From NCBI GenBank assembly GCA_001986395.2, contig MQVO02000003.1, positions 1,116,001-1,180,000 of the forward strand: 64,000 nt of DNA. Reading direction: 5' to 3'. Below the pieces are notes generated by a model. That model made no database searches. It saw nothing but the letters and a program-made list of their open reading frames with translations, and was not told the origin of the DNA. Source of the stretch: Irpex lacteus. Its lineage: Eukaryota > Basidiomycota > Agaricomycetes > Polyporales > Irpicaceae. Made by a program: the position numbers and the translations under genes. Positions 21,390-32,700 of this stretch are shown in pieces. How positions within the stretch are numbered: position 1 is the first letter of the stretch; every line of letters starts with the position of its first letter.

Positions 21390-22212
21390 TCATGTACTTG
21401 ACACATTTGTTATTCCCTCCTCCGAATGTTCATTTTCTATTACCACTTCTGCTGAGAGACGCGAGATTTCTGAGAAGGCGGCTTTCAAGAGGTCCATGTC
21501 TGCGTCTAAGTTCTCTGCGCGAGCTTTCATCTGTATTCAGCAGGTCAGTCTTTATTTACCTACAGTGCACGAGGCTGACGTACCGCTGCAATGGTATCGC
21601 TCGCCGCAATGAGCTCGTGGTGGTGGTTGTACACGAGCGATTGCCGTTCACTGTCGAGTTCACGTATTTCTGCAGCGCGGATTAGGTCAGAACTATTGTT
21701 GAATATACTGGTGAAACGCGTCGCGCAGGCCACTCACCAGTCAAGAGCTCGTTCTCTTTCTTCAATAGAGTCGGCAATGAGGACGTCGTGATCAATTGCT
21801 CATAGTAAGCTTTCGCGTCAAACGCAGTGCTATCTAGCAGTGCCCGAGGTTATTCAGGGATCGTTCGTACGTTCGTAATATTCACAAACATACCCAAGTT
21901 CATAGGATCCACCACTCCAGGTTTACCCGACCCGGACGGCGGAGGCCCAACACCAAGACCATAGTGTTTCCTCAACAGATCTCTAGCTCTTGTCTTTTGT
22001 CCACTCATTGGTGGAGGCGTTGCGGAAGATGGCGGGTGAGGCTGGGGAGTACCAGAAGGACGTCTTGAAGACAAGAGTGATGACGAGGGACGAGAGTTCG
22101 CGTTAGGCGAGACTGGGCGTAAGGGCGATGATAGCGGTCGCGACAGTGTTGACGGGGTCCGAGGAGGTGTCTGTGGTGGGGAGAGTGGTGGGCTTTGAGG
22201 TGCTCTCGACAT
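21390..22212 (-). CDS. VPS51: VPS51, GARP/EARP tethering complex subunit
   Basis: A 210-residue protein in four exons (22212-21894, 21834-21738, 21669-21594, 21530-21390) that together keep frame. The first 70 residues are Ser/Pro-rich and probably disordered. The Vps51/Vps67 N-terminal signature follows: TRARDLLRKHYGLGVG, DPMNL joined across intron 1 to DSTAFDAKAYYEQL, then SLPTLLKKENELLT, EIRELDSERQSLVYNHHHEL and IAASDTIAAMKARAENLD. Vps51 links the Vps52-53-54 tether to the t-SNARE Tlg1 at the trans-Golgi network for endosome-to-Golgi retrieval. The length matches short fungal Vps51 proteins, not the roughly 780-residue animal ones. The C-terminal ISRLSAEVV region is the last conserved block; the extra tail to the TGA could alternatively be a further splice. 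Confidence 0.85.
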
Positions 22213-23601
22213 TGCTCTGAAGGGAATGTGATGTGTGAACGCGAGCTGGAGACATCATAGCGTAAGTTGAAGGCAGGAGAGTGAGAGGGAAAGGAGAGAA
22301 GCGACGCAACTGCTGCCTGCAAGATATACTTGCAGGCATCAGTGGCACGCCCTTGTTCTCATTACCTTGTTACTTTGTCTACTTTCTTTCGTTGCAAGGC
22401 AGAGTACAACGAACCTTGATCATAAACGTGGCAGCCGTTTGCCAGGACGTAGTCCGATCTTAGATCCCATCTGCTATAGCGCGTAATGATGGCGGTCGCA
22501 TCAATTTGTCGGGATTTCCATTTCAGGCCCTTGTCCCGACTCTCAACGTTCCACCACAACCACCAATAGCAGACCCTACGCTGTGTTGGGAAATTCTACA
22601 GACTGGATATAGCATGCATGTAGGTCCTTGCGTACTCAATCGGCTTGATCACTAGAGTGGGGCCATGGTCCGTTATTGTTGCCAGTGGTGGTAGCGATCG
22701 CCGTGTCGTGACCGCTTCGGACACTCACTATGCCAGTAAGTCGCGAATAACCCTTGGAATAATCTTTTTTCATCGTACATGACTCAACGCACTGTAGCTT
22801 TGACTATAGGGATTAATGCTTTGGTATGCCAAGCGGTGATACACTGCGTCAGTGTGACACAACTTTGACGCTTTACAGCAACTTGAATAGCTTCAACCCT
22901 GCGATGTAATACCATCATACACCCACAGGATCCCATATACGCAGGCCCGTGCTATGGCCTATCGATCTCTTAACACCACTGGCAGCTGCCTCAGATAGGT
23001 CATGTGAAAACCTGAACGTGACCGCGCCCCCTACCAGACCGACTCATCTCGCATACTTAGATTCACACTTAGGGTCTCTTAAAGTCCCATATTCTCTGGA
23101 CATTGGACGTCGCTGTACGAAACTAACTGCAAACTATAATAAAGCGCAACAATATAATCCTACGATGATCCTCCAGTAAGCCTTCTTATATCGCTGATTA
23201 CTCTTTAAACAGCTTCCTTACATCTCTCGAGCTCAGGTTCCCGCCAATATATGACATGGAAGCTTGTTCGATGATCATACGATACATTGAAATCTTATAC
23301 CACACTACCTCTAGCGTTCTACTGCGTACTATCCTTCAACAGCCCTTACAGTCAGCCCCACCAAACAATCACACCACCTATGTCAAAACCCCCCACCGTC
23401 ACCCACAACCTCACACAGAGCATCAACACACAGCCCGTATCATACCATGGTACTAATAGCCAACGCACCCGTATATCCGCACCATGTTTCCCTTCCCGCG
23501 CACCCAATGGCGTACCGACTTCGCAATCAATCCATCGCAAACTCTAAAACCTGTCCAAGGTATCTTCCAATGGCAATGGGAGAGTACTGTATCAGCAGCA
23601 G
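22213..23601. other. Intergenic DNA upstream of VPS51
   Basis: About 1.4 kb without a supportable gene. The part next to 22212 should hold the VPS51 promoter. Small open frames elsewhere have no intron support or recognisable motif. Confidence 0.5.
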
Positions 23602-24092
23602 TTATCCCCATTCGGCTGAAATTACAGGAATTGGCAGGCTCAGCAGATTCTCTTCGCCTGTGACAAGGTTCTTGGGGACATCAGATAAGCGTGCTTGACA
23701 GCAAGTCCAGTCCAACTCAATCTCTGTACTCTCAGCGCGTACGGCTTGAACGCGTGGCCAGTCTTCCTTGTTCCTCATACAAAACTCGACTTCTGCAAGG
23801 TGACTAAGGCAGCGCTTTACAGGACCCTCCGGCTCAAACATGAACTCCGCGAAGTGGAAGAAGCACTGGTGTTCAGAGACATGTCGAACGTGCAACGCTG
23901 AGATAAGCCTTGAAGTGTGGAAGGTTGCAGAAGGTCCGTGACAGAAGTCGGGAGTGACAGTGTCTGAACTTTGTACAGTGTGTACTGGGTTTCCCCATAC
24001 AAGCACACAGTCTTCTGTCGCCCACTCGCGCCATACGTTCGCACTGAGGTGTCCAATGACATGAGAGTGAACGAGTAAACCTTGATATGGTA
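23602..24092 (-). pseudogene. Orphan coding-like segment, no start codon seen
   Basis: The minus strand is open from about 24092 to a TGA-type stop at 23602, reading GLLVHSHVIGHLSANVWREW, then DCVLVWGNPVHTV, FFHFAEFMFEPEGPVKRCL and finally VISAEWG. Amino acid use looks protein-like (Trp, His and Phe in structured-looking patterns), but no ATG lies near the 5' end and I recognise no family. A possible acceptor (GTAATAG) is just upstream. It lies directly downstream of SFK1 on the same strand. It may be the last exon of a broken gene or a relic of a mobile element. Confidence 0.3.
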
Positions 24093-24230
24093 TATACTAT
24101 TACAGCGTGCAATGTCGTAATCTTATTGCTACATAGACAAAAAAGCTAAAAGGTCCGAAAAGTACAGAATTGCTATCTACTGAGGACGAGGCAAAACTAT
24201 ACAACGATGAAAACACGAATCCCTCTATGC

Positions 24231-27200
24231 TTAGGCGGGATAGTTGGCAGCCCGTCCATTAGGCGCATTATAGTACGCATTCTTCGGGTGCCTAGGCTGC
24301 TGGTATCCACCCTGCAACAACGGTGCCTGTCCGTTGTACGTGCGGTAGGTATCGGCGCTCCCTCTGTAGTATCCACCCTCTGGAACAAAGTCGCCTTCGT
24401 GCCCTGCAGCCATGGTCGACACGGGCACACCTTGCATCTGAGCTAGGACCCCCGGTAATAGGCCCAGAGCCTATGTGCCGGAGGTGGCCCAATCCGGGAC
24501 TTTTTGCGGGCGGCCTGGCGGCCGATCCGGGACTTTTGCACATAACCTCGCCACTGAGTCCCCAAATCCGGGATTTTCTGGCATATAACATCCAATAAAA
24601 TTGCTATTTTTTTCGCGATTTTTCTCCTGCTCGCGCGAGGCCTCTATGCGAAAACAATAATGCCCGTTACTCTCGCAACCCGTACATACAAGATTTAACT
24701 AGCTCTCGTCCATCAACACATCCTCACTAGCCTCGTCCTCGTTGTCCTGCGGGGCTGCCTGGCGTTTACGTCCACTATTTGCGTTCTTCGGTACGGCTTC
24801 AGCAATACGTACAATATCCTTTTTGCAAACTAAACAGCTGGCATTGGGAGCTCCTCTGTCGGTCGGAAGCATCACGATGCCCCCGCGTCTTGAGATGGTC
24901 CTCCCATCGTTTTCAGGCCGGATGAGGTTTATCTTTACGCATTATGATGTAGATGCAACACTTCAAACACCATACCTAGAAGCGATCCAGACGATGAAAC
25001 TCTGCTGATGGGGATTTCGCAAGGATGGTTTCCTTGAACTTCTTGAATTTCTTGCAGTCGGTCCACCAAGACAGCTTAGACATAACAGATGTTGATGTGT
25101 AATCGTGATCATTACGAGTGAACTGACGAGTATATATTTGAGTGACTTTGCAACGTGTTGAGAGATTGAGAAACTGAACTCACATTTCGTACTGCCTTTT
25201 TCGGCAATAACTTTGACACCCGGTACTACGCGCGCCTTGGTCGTTCTCACTGAGTCACTGTCTTCTCTCCTCCCACTACCTTCCCTCTCACTGCCTTCTT
25301 CTTTATCTTCACTCTCTCGTCATCGGTACAGTAGTCGTCTGAGTCTGAATCGCTAAACTCAAGATATCCGGCCACCAAGGAAGAAGAGTCTGGCACCACA
25401 CCATCTGATACGCCATCCTCGGATGTTCGTGCACGGTTAGGCTGGCACTGTGGATAGGTAGGCACGTCTGCCACATCAGAATAGTGCTCAAGGATCTCGA
25501 TGGGCGGGGAGGTGACAGGTATGTGAGGGGTCTGATAGTCGGTGAGTTGCAATTACGGTGCAACTTATGATGCGCTCACCTCAGAGCCCATGTCAATACA
25601 CCTGATATAGTACAACGCCCTCGAGTGAAGCAGCGCTTTGGGACTTCATGAAGCTGCAGAGGGGAGGACGCGCTTGTGTATTGCACTGGCTACGGCTATT
25701 CCACAAGAATGGCCGTCTCGTTGAAGATTAATGGGCAGACCGTTCTTGTTGATCGCCCACTTGTACTTCGGTAGGTACACCTTTAGCCAGTGCCTCAACC
25801 CACTAACCACCGGCTTTGTTTCCTTATTCAGTCTTCGCAATGGCTTCGAGTCACCAATGTTAATGAAGCAAGAGTCGATATCGACCTCAACGGCAATCCA
25901 GTGGACGTTGTTGAGGTTGCAACGCATGAGCAGCTTCCGAACCTTCTGCTGCTTCAACCGCTCACCCCAGTACGTTGCGGTGGAAGTGTTAATCAAGCCT
26001 TTTGACACCTGGTACGCAAGCATCGAGTTGGCAATCTCGACATGATCACTAACGTCTGTTACAGCCATCTCTTGACGAACGGTGTCAAGAATAGCGTCGA
26101 GAGTGGTGTCATCAAGCCACTGGGAGGAGAACAGCAGGCCTGCGAGATCTCTGCTCGATACTGTCCCTCGTTGCAATAATGGTAAGCCTCCAGAATACTG
26201 AGGAGAGCTGCCAAACTAATCAATTCAGGCTATACTACTCGATAGGATATCCAAAACGCACCTTATAATCGCTCTCTTTGCATGTTCGTAAGTCTCTTTA
26301 ACCCAGCTCTCTTGGATTGACTTCCTCTCTACCCACTCGATGCAGTTCTTCCAAAAATTCTGTCGCTTACACAGCAAGTCTCCCCACTTCCAAAGACGAA
26401 CAGTCCACAACGGAAGATACACCCCTTCTCTCGTGGGGTGCTGGACAGACTGCGCCCGCTCGCGAATCGCAATCTGGGAGCAACAGCTTGTCGACGCAAG
26501 CCATTTCGGAGGTCGGGGCGTGATCACTGAACCATTCTTCGCAAGGTAAAGTGATGTTTCGACGGCAGCTGAATAAAATCTGCAACGGATAATGCGGCCG
26601 GTGGCTTGAGTTGTGCCAGAAGTGCCGCGGGTGGCTGACAAGACTCATACTCGAGGTCTGGATCCACTACCGTGCTAGTGGTGTGTAGTATAGCGAGCTC
26701 GGTGAAGATGAATCTAGTGTAGGAAGGCGGGGACAAAGTCTCACATTGTCGGCGTTACTGTCGCCTTTGGAAATAGATATATTGCGTGTGCGACTGCTGC
26801 TAGACAGTGCATTAACTAATACGGCGACCGAATATGCTCCTCGGTGGCGGCGGGCAGGGTACAGTTGATGCGCCCCACCCATGCCCGGGACGTATCCGCA
26901 TCCAACCTTGGGGCGGTAGCCTCTGATCCGGGACATTTTGGCACCTGAGATGTCCGCCAAAAAGGCCTGATATCCGGGACTTTTCGAAATTTTGCGGCCT
27001 GCGGCGGCCCCAAATCCGGGACTTTCGGGATATAGGCTCTGGCCCTATTACCGGGGGTCCTTCTGAGCTTCTCTGATTTGCTCGGGCGCCAGTTGACCGC
27101 GATGAACACCCTTGGCCATGCGCAGGTCGTAGAAGAAGGTAAGGAGGTAGAAGGTATATCCAAATGCGATGGTCCATTCAAGCACAGCTGAGGATGAAAA

Positions 27201-28081
27201 AGAGCATAAGTGAATAGGCGTTACGCATAGGCACAGTTGAGCTTCGAAACTCCGTACCTCCGACGTCGGTCGCTTGGAACAGAGCGATGGCGAACGCAAT
27301 AGCGCACAGGATGAGGAGGGTGGCGATAACACCCTTGAGGACGTATGCGAATTTGAGTTTGCGCAGTTCCACAAAGTCCTTGCTGATCCACCGGTACTGT
27401 TGGCCACACACGGGGTCAGTACACTGTTTCCGCGGTTCCCACGGACCGATCTTCGAGAACCGAATAATGATAACGTACCTCAATCACGGTGAATATGGCA
27501 CTGAGGCCCACACCGACGATAAAGACGAGGAGGAAGGCGCGGTGGGCGCTGGGATGGCGTTTCGTGTCGAAGACTGAGAGGAGGATGAGGCCCGCTCCAC
27601 CAAGGAAGGAGCCCAGGATCGCCATTATGGAGAACGCACGCTCCCGACGGCGCATCTGAGGAATCAGCCTGTGTGACAGTGCGCGGGTGTACGATCAGTA
27701 TTCGGAGAGATCCAGCATTGAGATGCGAGTTTAGAGAGGGCTCACCGTCCGGAGTGTCTGAGCCATCGCTCGACGACGAGTGACAGGAAGAAGCCGACCG
27801 CGGTGATACTGCATCCCGTTACGAATAGAGGTTTTAGGATGTCGGCTCCTACATCCGAGATGTACGCGATGCTGCCGTCCTGGGAGACATAGTGCGGCCT
27901 GCCTTGGGCGAGCCACGTTACGAGCATGGCCAGTAGAGTGCCTATAAGTTGACAATGACAAGCACAGGATTGGTGAGAAGCTGTGCTGCTATAGACGTCT
28001 GCTGTCAGACTCACCGAACCAGACTGTGGCTGCGACCAATGGTATCCAGACATAGAGCCAATGTTGATGAGCGTGAGGCAT
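24231..28081 (-). CDS. SFK1: SFK1/Frag1/DRAM-family membrane protein, last exon interrupted by a transposon
   Basis: Five coding exons: 28081-28015, 27941-27746, 27668-27479, 27396-27258, and a last exon running from 27187 and split by an insertion (27187-27063, then 24437-24231). Removing the element with one copy of the 6 bp duplication gives an exact open frame of 307 residues. The sequence shows the Frag1/DRAM/Sfk1 pattern of about six membrane segments: HWLYVWIPLVAATVWFG, TLLAMLVTWLAQG, LKPLFVTGCSITAVGFFLSL, FSIMAILGSFLGGAGLILLS, KGVIATLLILCAIAFAIALF and AVLEWTIAFGYTFYLLTFFY. Sfk1 proteins act at the plasma membrane in phosphoinositide/lipid organisation. In this allele the frame enters the transposon TIR and stops after KDPR (about 243 residues), losing a 68-residue Tyr/Gly/Asn-rich cytosolic tail (ending APNGRAANYPA). 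Membrane segments remain, so partial function is possible. Confidence 0.85.
24438..24443 (+). repeat. Target-site duplication, left copy
   Basis: CTGAGC next to the left end of the 24444-27062 element. The identical hexamer flanks the right end at 27063-27068. Confidence 0.8.
24445..24473 (+). repeat. Left terminal inverted repeat of the SFK1-inserted element
   Basis: Starts AGGACCCCCGGTAATAGG and ends CAGAGCCTAT. Matches the reverse complement of 27033-27061 with one mismatch. Confidence 0.82.
24699..26736 (-). pseudogene. Transposon-borne Ulp1/C48-like cysteine protease gene, decayed
   Basis: The core exon (about 26180-25646) encodes a Ulp1-type fold. NNVHWIAVEVD holds the catalytic His, INIGDSKPL the Asp, and DGHSCGIAVASAI the Cys. 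An upstream exon region (about 26640-26260) reads GVYLPLWTVRLWKWGDLL and CIEWVERKSIQESW, typical of the segment preceding the protease in such elements. The TGA at 25646-25648 interrupts a frame that continues as SPKALLHSRALYYIRCIDMG, so the gene seems disabled or has an unrecognised splice. Downstream pieces include an acidic stretch (LEFSDSDSDDYCTDDE), then WWTDCKKFKKFKETIL and a last exon ending EDEASEDVLMDES (stop at 24699). Such proteases are thought to act on SUMO-like conjugates; a role in transposition is unproven. Confidence 0.6.
27033..27061 (-). repeat. Right terminal inverted repeat of the SFK1-inserted element
   Basis: Inverted copy of the left TIR. On the minus strand its first codons extend the SFK1 frame by KDPR and then TAA. 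Confidence 0.82.
27063..27068 (+). repeat. Target-site duplication, right copy
   Basis: CTGAGC, identical to 24438-24443. On the minus strand it is the Ala-Gln codon pair GCTCAG of SFK1. Confidence 0.8.
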
Positions 28082-28753
28082 GTTTTGTGAAGGTTCAGAA
28101 TTGGGGTGCTGCTTGCGTTGAGTTGCTTGTCTGATAACGCAACTTGAAGGATGTGGGTGACGGTGACGGCTGACTGCCGCAGTGCGGGTGGTGGGGAATG
28201 AGGATAAGTTGGTGAGGGCGGTGGTCAGCCTCAGTTTTATGAACGGTGGACTTCATTTTCTCGGGCCAGGACATACTCCACAACATTGGATGTCATTCGC
28301 ATGGACTGTGCAAGAGAGGAGCTGGACGATGCTCGCGCGTTCCAGCTTGACGTCACACCCATCTCACTGCGCTCGGCGTCACGCTGACTCACGTCACATC
28401 TCGGCAGCTCTGCGAACGTCGTGACAATGTCCGGCAAAATAGAATCCATGAACCAAGTGCGGAGATGACATTGGTAGAGACGACAAAGAAAGGAGAAAGA
28501 CTACTTAGAGAGAATAATAAATGTATGGCCGACAATGATAAAGTACAGATGTGTGAGCGACAAAAGCGTCAGGGCAACGAAACCCACAACGCACCACGGT
28601 GCGTAAGAAAAGCATGATAATCAGCGAGGTATGACCAAAGTCCAACAAATCAGCCGTGAATGGCGGAGAACGGATGCACACATAACAAAGCAAGCGGCAA
28701 GAGGCCGCTCAGGCTATGCTATGCGACATAATGAGAAAGAGTGGGGGCGAAAA
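28082..28753. other. SFK1 promoter / 3' flank of the DsbA-like gene
   Basis: About 670 bp without a supportable gene. It should hold the SFK1 promoter (minus strand) and the 3' end of the sequence upstream. Nothing else seen. Confidence 0.5.
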
Positions 28754-29756
28754 TTATGCGGAAACCTGAACACCTGCTGATGGAGGTTCTACTCTCGGTC
28801 GTGGTGCAGAGACTTCGCCCGTTGCAAGCTTTTTGAAGATCTGGCCGCGTATTAGTCAGCTTTTGTGTAAGAAACGGAGGAAGGGATGCGCATTTACCTG
28901 AGCGTAGACTTCCGCCGTCTGACCACCACTGACCGCCCACTTCCCGTCAATGACGACGAATGGCACACCATTGACACCCTTGCGTCGTGCGTCGGTCATC
29001 ATCGTCTCAACCTCCTCCAGGAGCTCGTCTGATTCAAGGAACTTTACAGCCTACGGTAACCTCATTAGTCAACCATCCGGGGTTCGGGAACGGGCGAATA
29101 CATACCTCCTCCAGGCTCATCACGTCAGCGGCAACGGCAGCTTTAGCAAGCACCTGAGTGTCGCCAATGTTCTCACATGTCTCGAAGTACGCCTTGAATA
29201 GTCGTGAGAGCAGCGCCTGTTGCTTGGATTGGCCACCCGTTTTCCACGCTTTGAAAAGGAGCCGGTGAGCGAGCGTTGTTTGTGAAATGACGCCCTCTAG
29301 TATTTTACTGTGTTATGATTATTGGTCAGCACTGGTTTACAGACGAGACAAAAGCAAGGACAGAAGGGATATGTATATCCCTCCTATCCTGGCATGTAGG
29401 GACAATGAGAATAAAATACGCACACTGTGATGCCCAGCTGCTCCCCTCGGGTGAGTGCCATTTGCTCCATCTGCTCGATCTTGTCCTTTCCGAACCTCGA
29501 CTCATACCACTCCCGCTTGTCCAGGAACTGACCGTCCTTCAGTGAGGGGTATATTTTGTAGGGCCGCCACTCGATCTGGATGTCTACAGGAAGATCGCTG
29601 CAGAGCTCGATGGCCTTCTCCATCTCGCGTTGGCCAATGTAGCACCATGGGCATATCTAAGGCTGTAATGAGCATGCTGCTGTGGCTGTCAGGAGGCAAG
29701 ACGGTGCTGACCAGGTCTGAAATGACGAGGAGCTTGATCACTCTTCTGTCTGGCAT
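28754..29756 (-). CDS. FrnE-like DsbA-family thiol oxidoreductase
   Basis: A 239-residue protein in five exons (29756-29712, 29656-29424, 29307-29106, 29050-28898, 28840-28754), exon sum divisible by three. It starts MPDRRVIKLLVISDL and the next exon gives ICPWCYIGQREMEKAIEL, so the redox motif is CPWC at about residues 17-20. Other family marks are VDIQIEWRPYKIYP, HRLLFKAWKTGGQSKQQALL and the cis-Pro loop region GVNGVPFVVIDGKWAVSGGQ. The DsbA/FrnE fold (thioredoxin with a helical insert) includes polyketide-cluster FrnE proteins and 2-hydroxychromene-2-carboxylate isomerases. No signal peptide is seen, so a cytosolic redox or glutathione-linked enzyme is likely. The substrate is unknown. Confidence 0.88.
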
Positions 29757-32700
29757 TGCTTGGGTGTGGTATGTGTGTGTGAGGAGACGAGTGGGGATAT
29801 TGGATTGATGGGTGTGCGTCCGATGCTTGTCGGAGGGATGGAAGGTATATGAGAGGGGGAGGAGGAAACGCGTGAGGAAGAACGGAGTGTAGCAGACGAG
29901 CGTCCCAGAGACGGGGTATTATATATTATACTCTGGCCTCTCTTGACAAATCCTTACCTGAGCACCTCTCAGCACACGGCCAACTGCGCGAGCCGAGTCA
30001 CGCAACGTGACACAACCCATGTCACACTCACCCCCTGCTTGCTCAGCACTGATCGCTATTGATCGCCAACCTAAATCTGCTCTCACAGCTTTGCCATATC
30101 CGGCTATTCGCCTTCCATACTCGGCAACCGTCGCACTCCTGCCGCACAGCCTGTCGTCCACTTAGCGCCAGCTCATCCCAACCTTTATCCAGGCCGTGAT
30201 CGCGCAATCCCCATCACTCGTCTTTTGAATCGTTCCAGATCTCCCTCCCGCCTCCATAACTAAGCAGCCCTCGCTTTCTCCTCGACGCCAGCGACTGCGC
30301 CCAAGTCTATTCACCGGACCTCACTCTCTCTTACTACCCGCAGGCCATTTTGTACACATCACGGGCTCATGGGGGTCCGAGTCCGTCGTCGCAAGTGTTG
30401 AGGCTCAAGTAATCTTTGTACAGTGCCGAGTAGAGAAGACCCGTTTATATCACTCATTCCGTTACTGGTTACAAAGCTTCTGACTGTGCCAGCACACCTC
30501 GTCTGCTTTGTCCCCTTTTCGTTCGGTGGTGACGAAAGATCTTGGGTGCGTTTGTTAGCGTTGTAATCCCTCTGCGCTCATAGGTACACTAGCAGGTGAG
30601 CTAATCTCAGGAGTCTGCCACTGCCGAGAGGCGTTGTGGCGCCTCCAGGCACCGTCTCTAAGTAGAGCCCGGTCCAACTCTACTCACTATGTCCCAGTGA
30701 TTATGCTTCCCGCGAGTCTTCTTTGAACAGTCATCCCTACTACAAGAAGGGTTACACGCATACGCATACTCATTCTATCCTCAAGTTTACCTCTCGCCCT
30801 TCTCCCGCTAGACGTTCTGTAGATCTAGAGGCCTACACACTGACAAAGAGCATTCATCTTTGTCCCGTGCGCTGCGGCTCTGTAAGTAACTTCCCCAGCA
30901 ACACCTCCGCCATGCACATTCTTACAAACGCAATTTGTAACTCAGTGATCATCTACAAATACAGAGAACCTCACACGAGATCAAAGCTTCTTTCTTTCAG
31001 TGCACGCGCACGTTTTCCCGGCGCATGTCCTTCCAGTGCTTCCCTGCTTCCGGATACACCCATGGTATTGGTCCACTAATCACATCCTCCTATAGAGTCA
31101 ATAAGAGTGCACTAGAATCCGTGAAGCTTGACTGGCCATCTGATCTACGGGACAAATGGACAGTGTGGGAAGTACACATACGCCATTGCCCGTGAGTCTG
31201 AAGCCTCACGCGGGAGCGGGTATGTGACGCCACCATCAGCTTGCTTGGGTAAGTGTACGTCTTCTGCAATAGAGAGTATTAAATGTACCGTAGACAGTTC
31301 TGTCATGCAAGTCAGGCGTATGCCGTGGAAATGTGCTTACGAGTCAGTGAACTGTACATAAGTCAACCTTCGTCCGCTATTGTCGCGATTTAGTTGAGAT
31401 AAGGGTACTAAATAATACTGTCGTCGTAGCCTGAGTTTTTGTTAGGGGAGCGGTAGCCCTGAGAGGATATTCTACTATATCAGCTGTATCCTACTATCTT
31501 AATATCCTGTTGACTGGTTGGATGGACCGTGCTCTCTGCGGTTGTCATGTAGTATATCAGACTTGTTCGAATTGAGTAAACAATTACTTGACCAATCTTT
31601 ACACTTGCCTTCGCACAATGCTCTTAGCGTGTGTAGTACAGGGGTGAATGCTATGGATCATCGGACAATGATAAGTACCCTGCCTGCCGACAATTTGAAG
31701 TTGCAGTTCGCTCATGATACATTCTCTACTTCCGATAAGGCACGAACTTAGCTGCGAAGACCACTTCTGATAATCTAGTACTGAAACAATTTTCGTGATA
31801 AGTAGTAGGTAAATACCCTACTGGGTAACGGAACGCTTCCTACTGTACTAACTTCGCAGAAATCCCCGAGCGAAACTTTGATGATTGAGCCGAATATGAG
31901 GTATAACCTCACTGACTCCGCGTCGCATAGTCTGCATTGTTTCTCACCGTACGCGTGATCCTTTATTGGTAGGTGCTACGGCAGGTTTCCACTGGATGAC
32001 TGGCATTGTAAAATGCACGCTGAGCTTCCGAGTCGCCGGTGCAGGGTGGCCTTAAGCTACATGTATATCCTTTGACAATCTGACCGACGAACACACTCCG
32101 AGGGCTCACTGCGGTAGACTGTCTCATAAATCGTGTGCAACTCAGCTCGCAATAAAACAATAGATAATGCAAATACTAAATCACAGCCACCAACTCACAA
32201 TGATGATGGTTGTAGTACTGGTGTCGTCCCAGTCGGCTGTCGTAACATGAAGTACTAGGGACGATAACCCCTTGTTTACGACGGACAGCGTTGACATTCG
32301 AGACATGGCCGTCAATGTATTGCCGTATTTAATGGCCTCACTGAGGAGCCTTGTAGTAGTTCCTACTACAAAATAACCTAGTACGGGACAGCTTGTCTTG
32401 AAGAAGCTCATGGCGAGCCCGGACGATCCCCTGTCTCGTGAATAGGACCACTCTTTGGCAATGTATGTAACGACCTGTTAAGCTATCAGCAACATCCCCG
32501 AAGCTGTTGAAAAAAAAACATACAAAATGGCCAGTTAATAATCGCCAGTTACAGTTTCAATCGACGGTGCTTTTTGGGTGGCTCCTATCCAAAGCATACC
32601 ATCGCGGCGAAATGAACACGATAGATCTGCAAAAAGCGGTTCACGAGGGTCATGGGCCACAAAGTTGCGAGACACTCAAGTCGATACTCCTCAGATAAGT

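Larger units (their letters stand above)
24444..27062. mobile_element. 2.6 kb DNA transposon (C48/Ulp1 protease-bearing, probably non-autonomous)
   Basis: The element is bounded by near-perfect terminal inverted repeats of about 29 bp (AGGACCCCCGGTAATAGG... at the left; same sequence inverted at the right, one mismatch) and by a 6 bp duplication CTGAGC. Each end carries three copies of a subterminal motif ATCCGGGACTTTT, all in the same (plus) orientation: near 24491, 24524 and 24565 at the left, and 26925, 26972 and 27013 at the right. The only recognisable coding sequence is a minus-strand Ulp1-like protease; no transposase is visible. Ulp1/C48 genes are carried by several eukaryotic DNA transposon groups. 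Superfamily assignment is not possible from the sequence alone. Confidence 0.82.

Noticed and set aside
24444..27062. Assignment of the SFK1-inserted element to a named superfamily such as MULE, KDZ or CACTA
   Set aside because: A Ulp1-like gene occurs in more than one group and no transposase is present; TIR and TSD alone are not decisive.
28828..29756. FrnE-like protein as part of a polyketide cluster
   Set aside because: No synthase or tailoring genes are near it; the neighbours are SFK1 and a gene-poor region.
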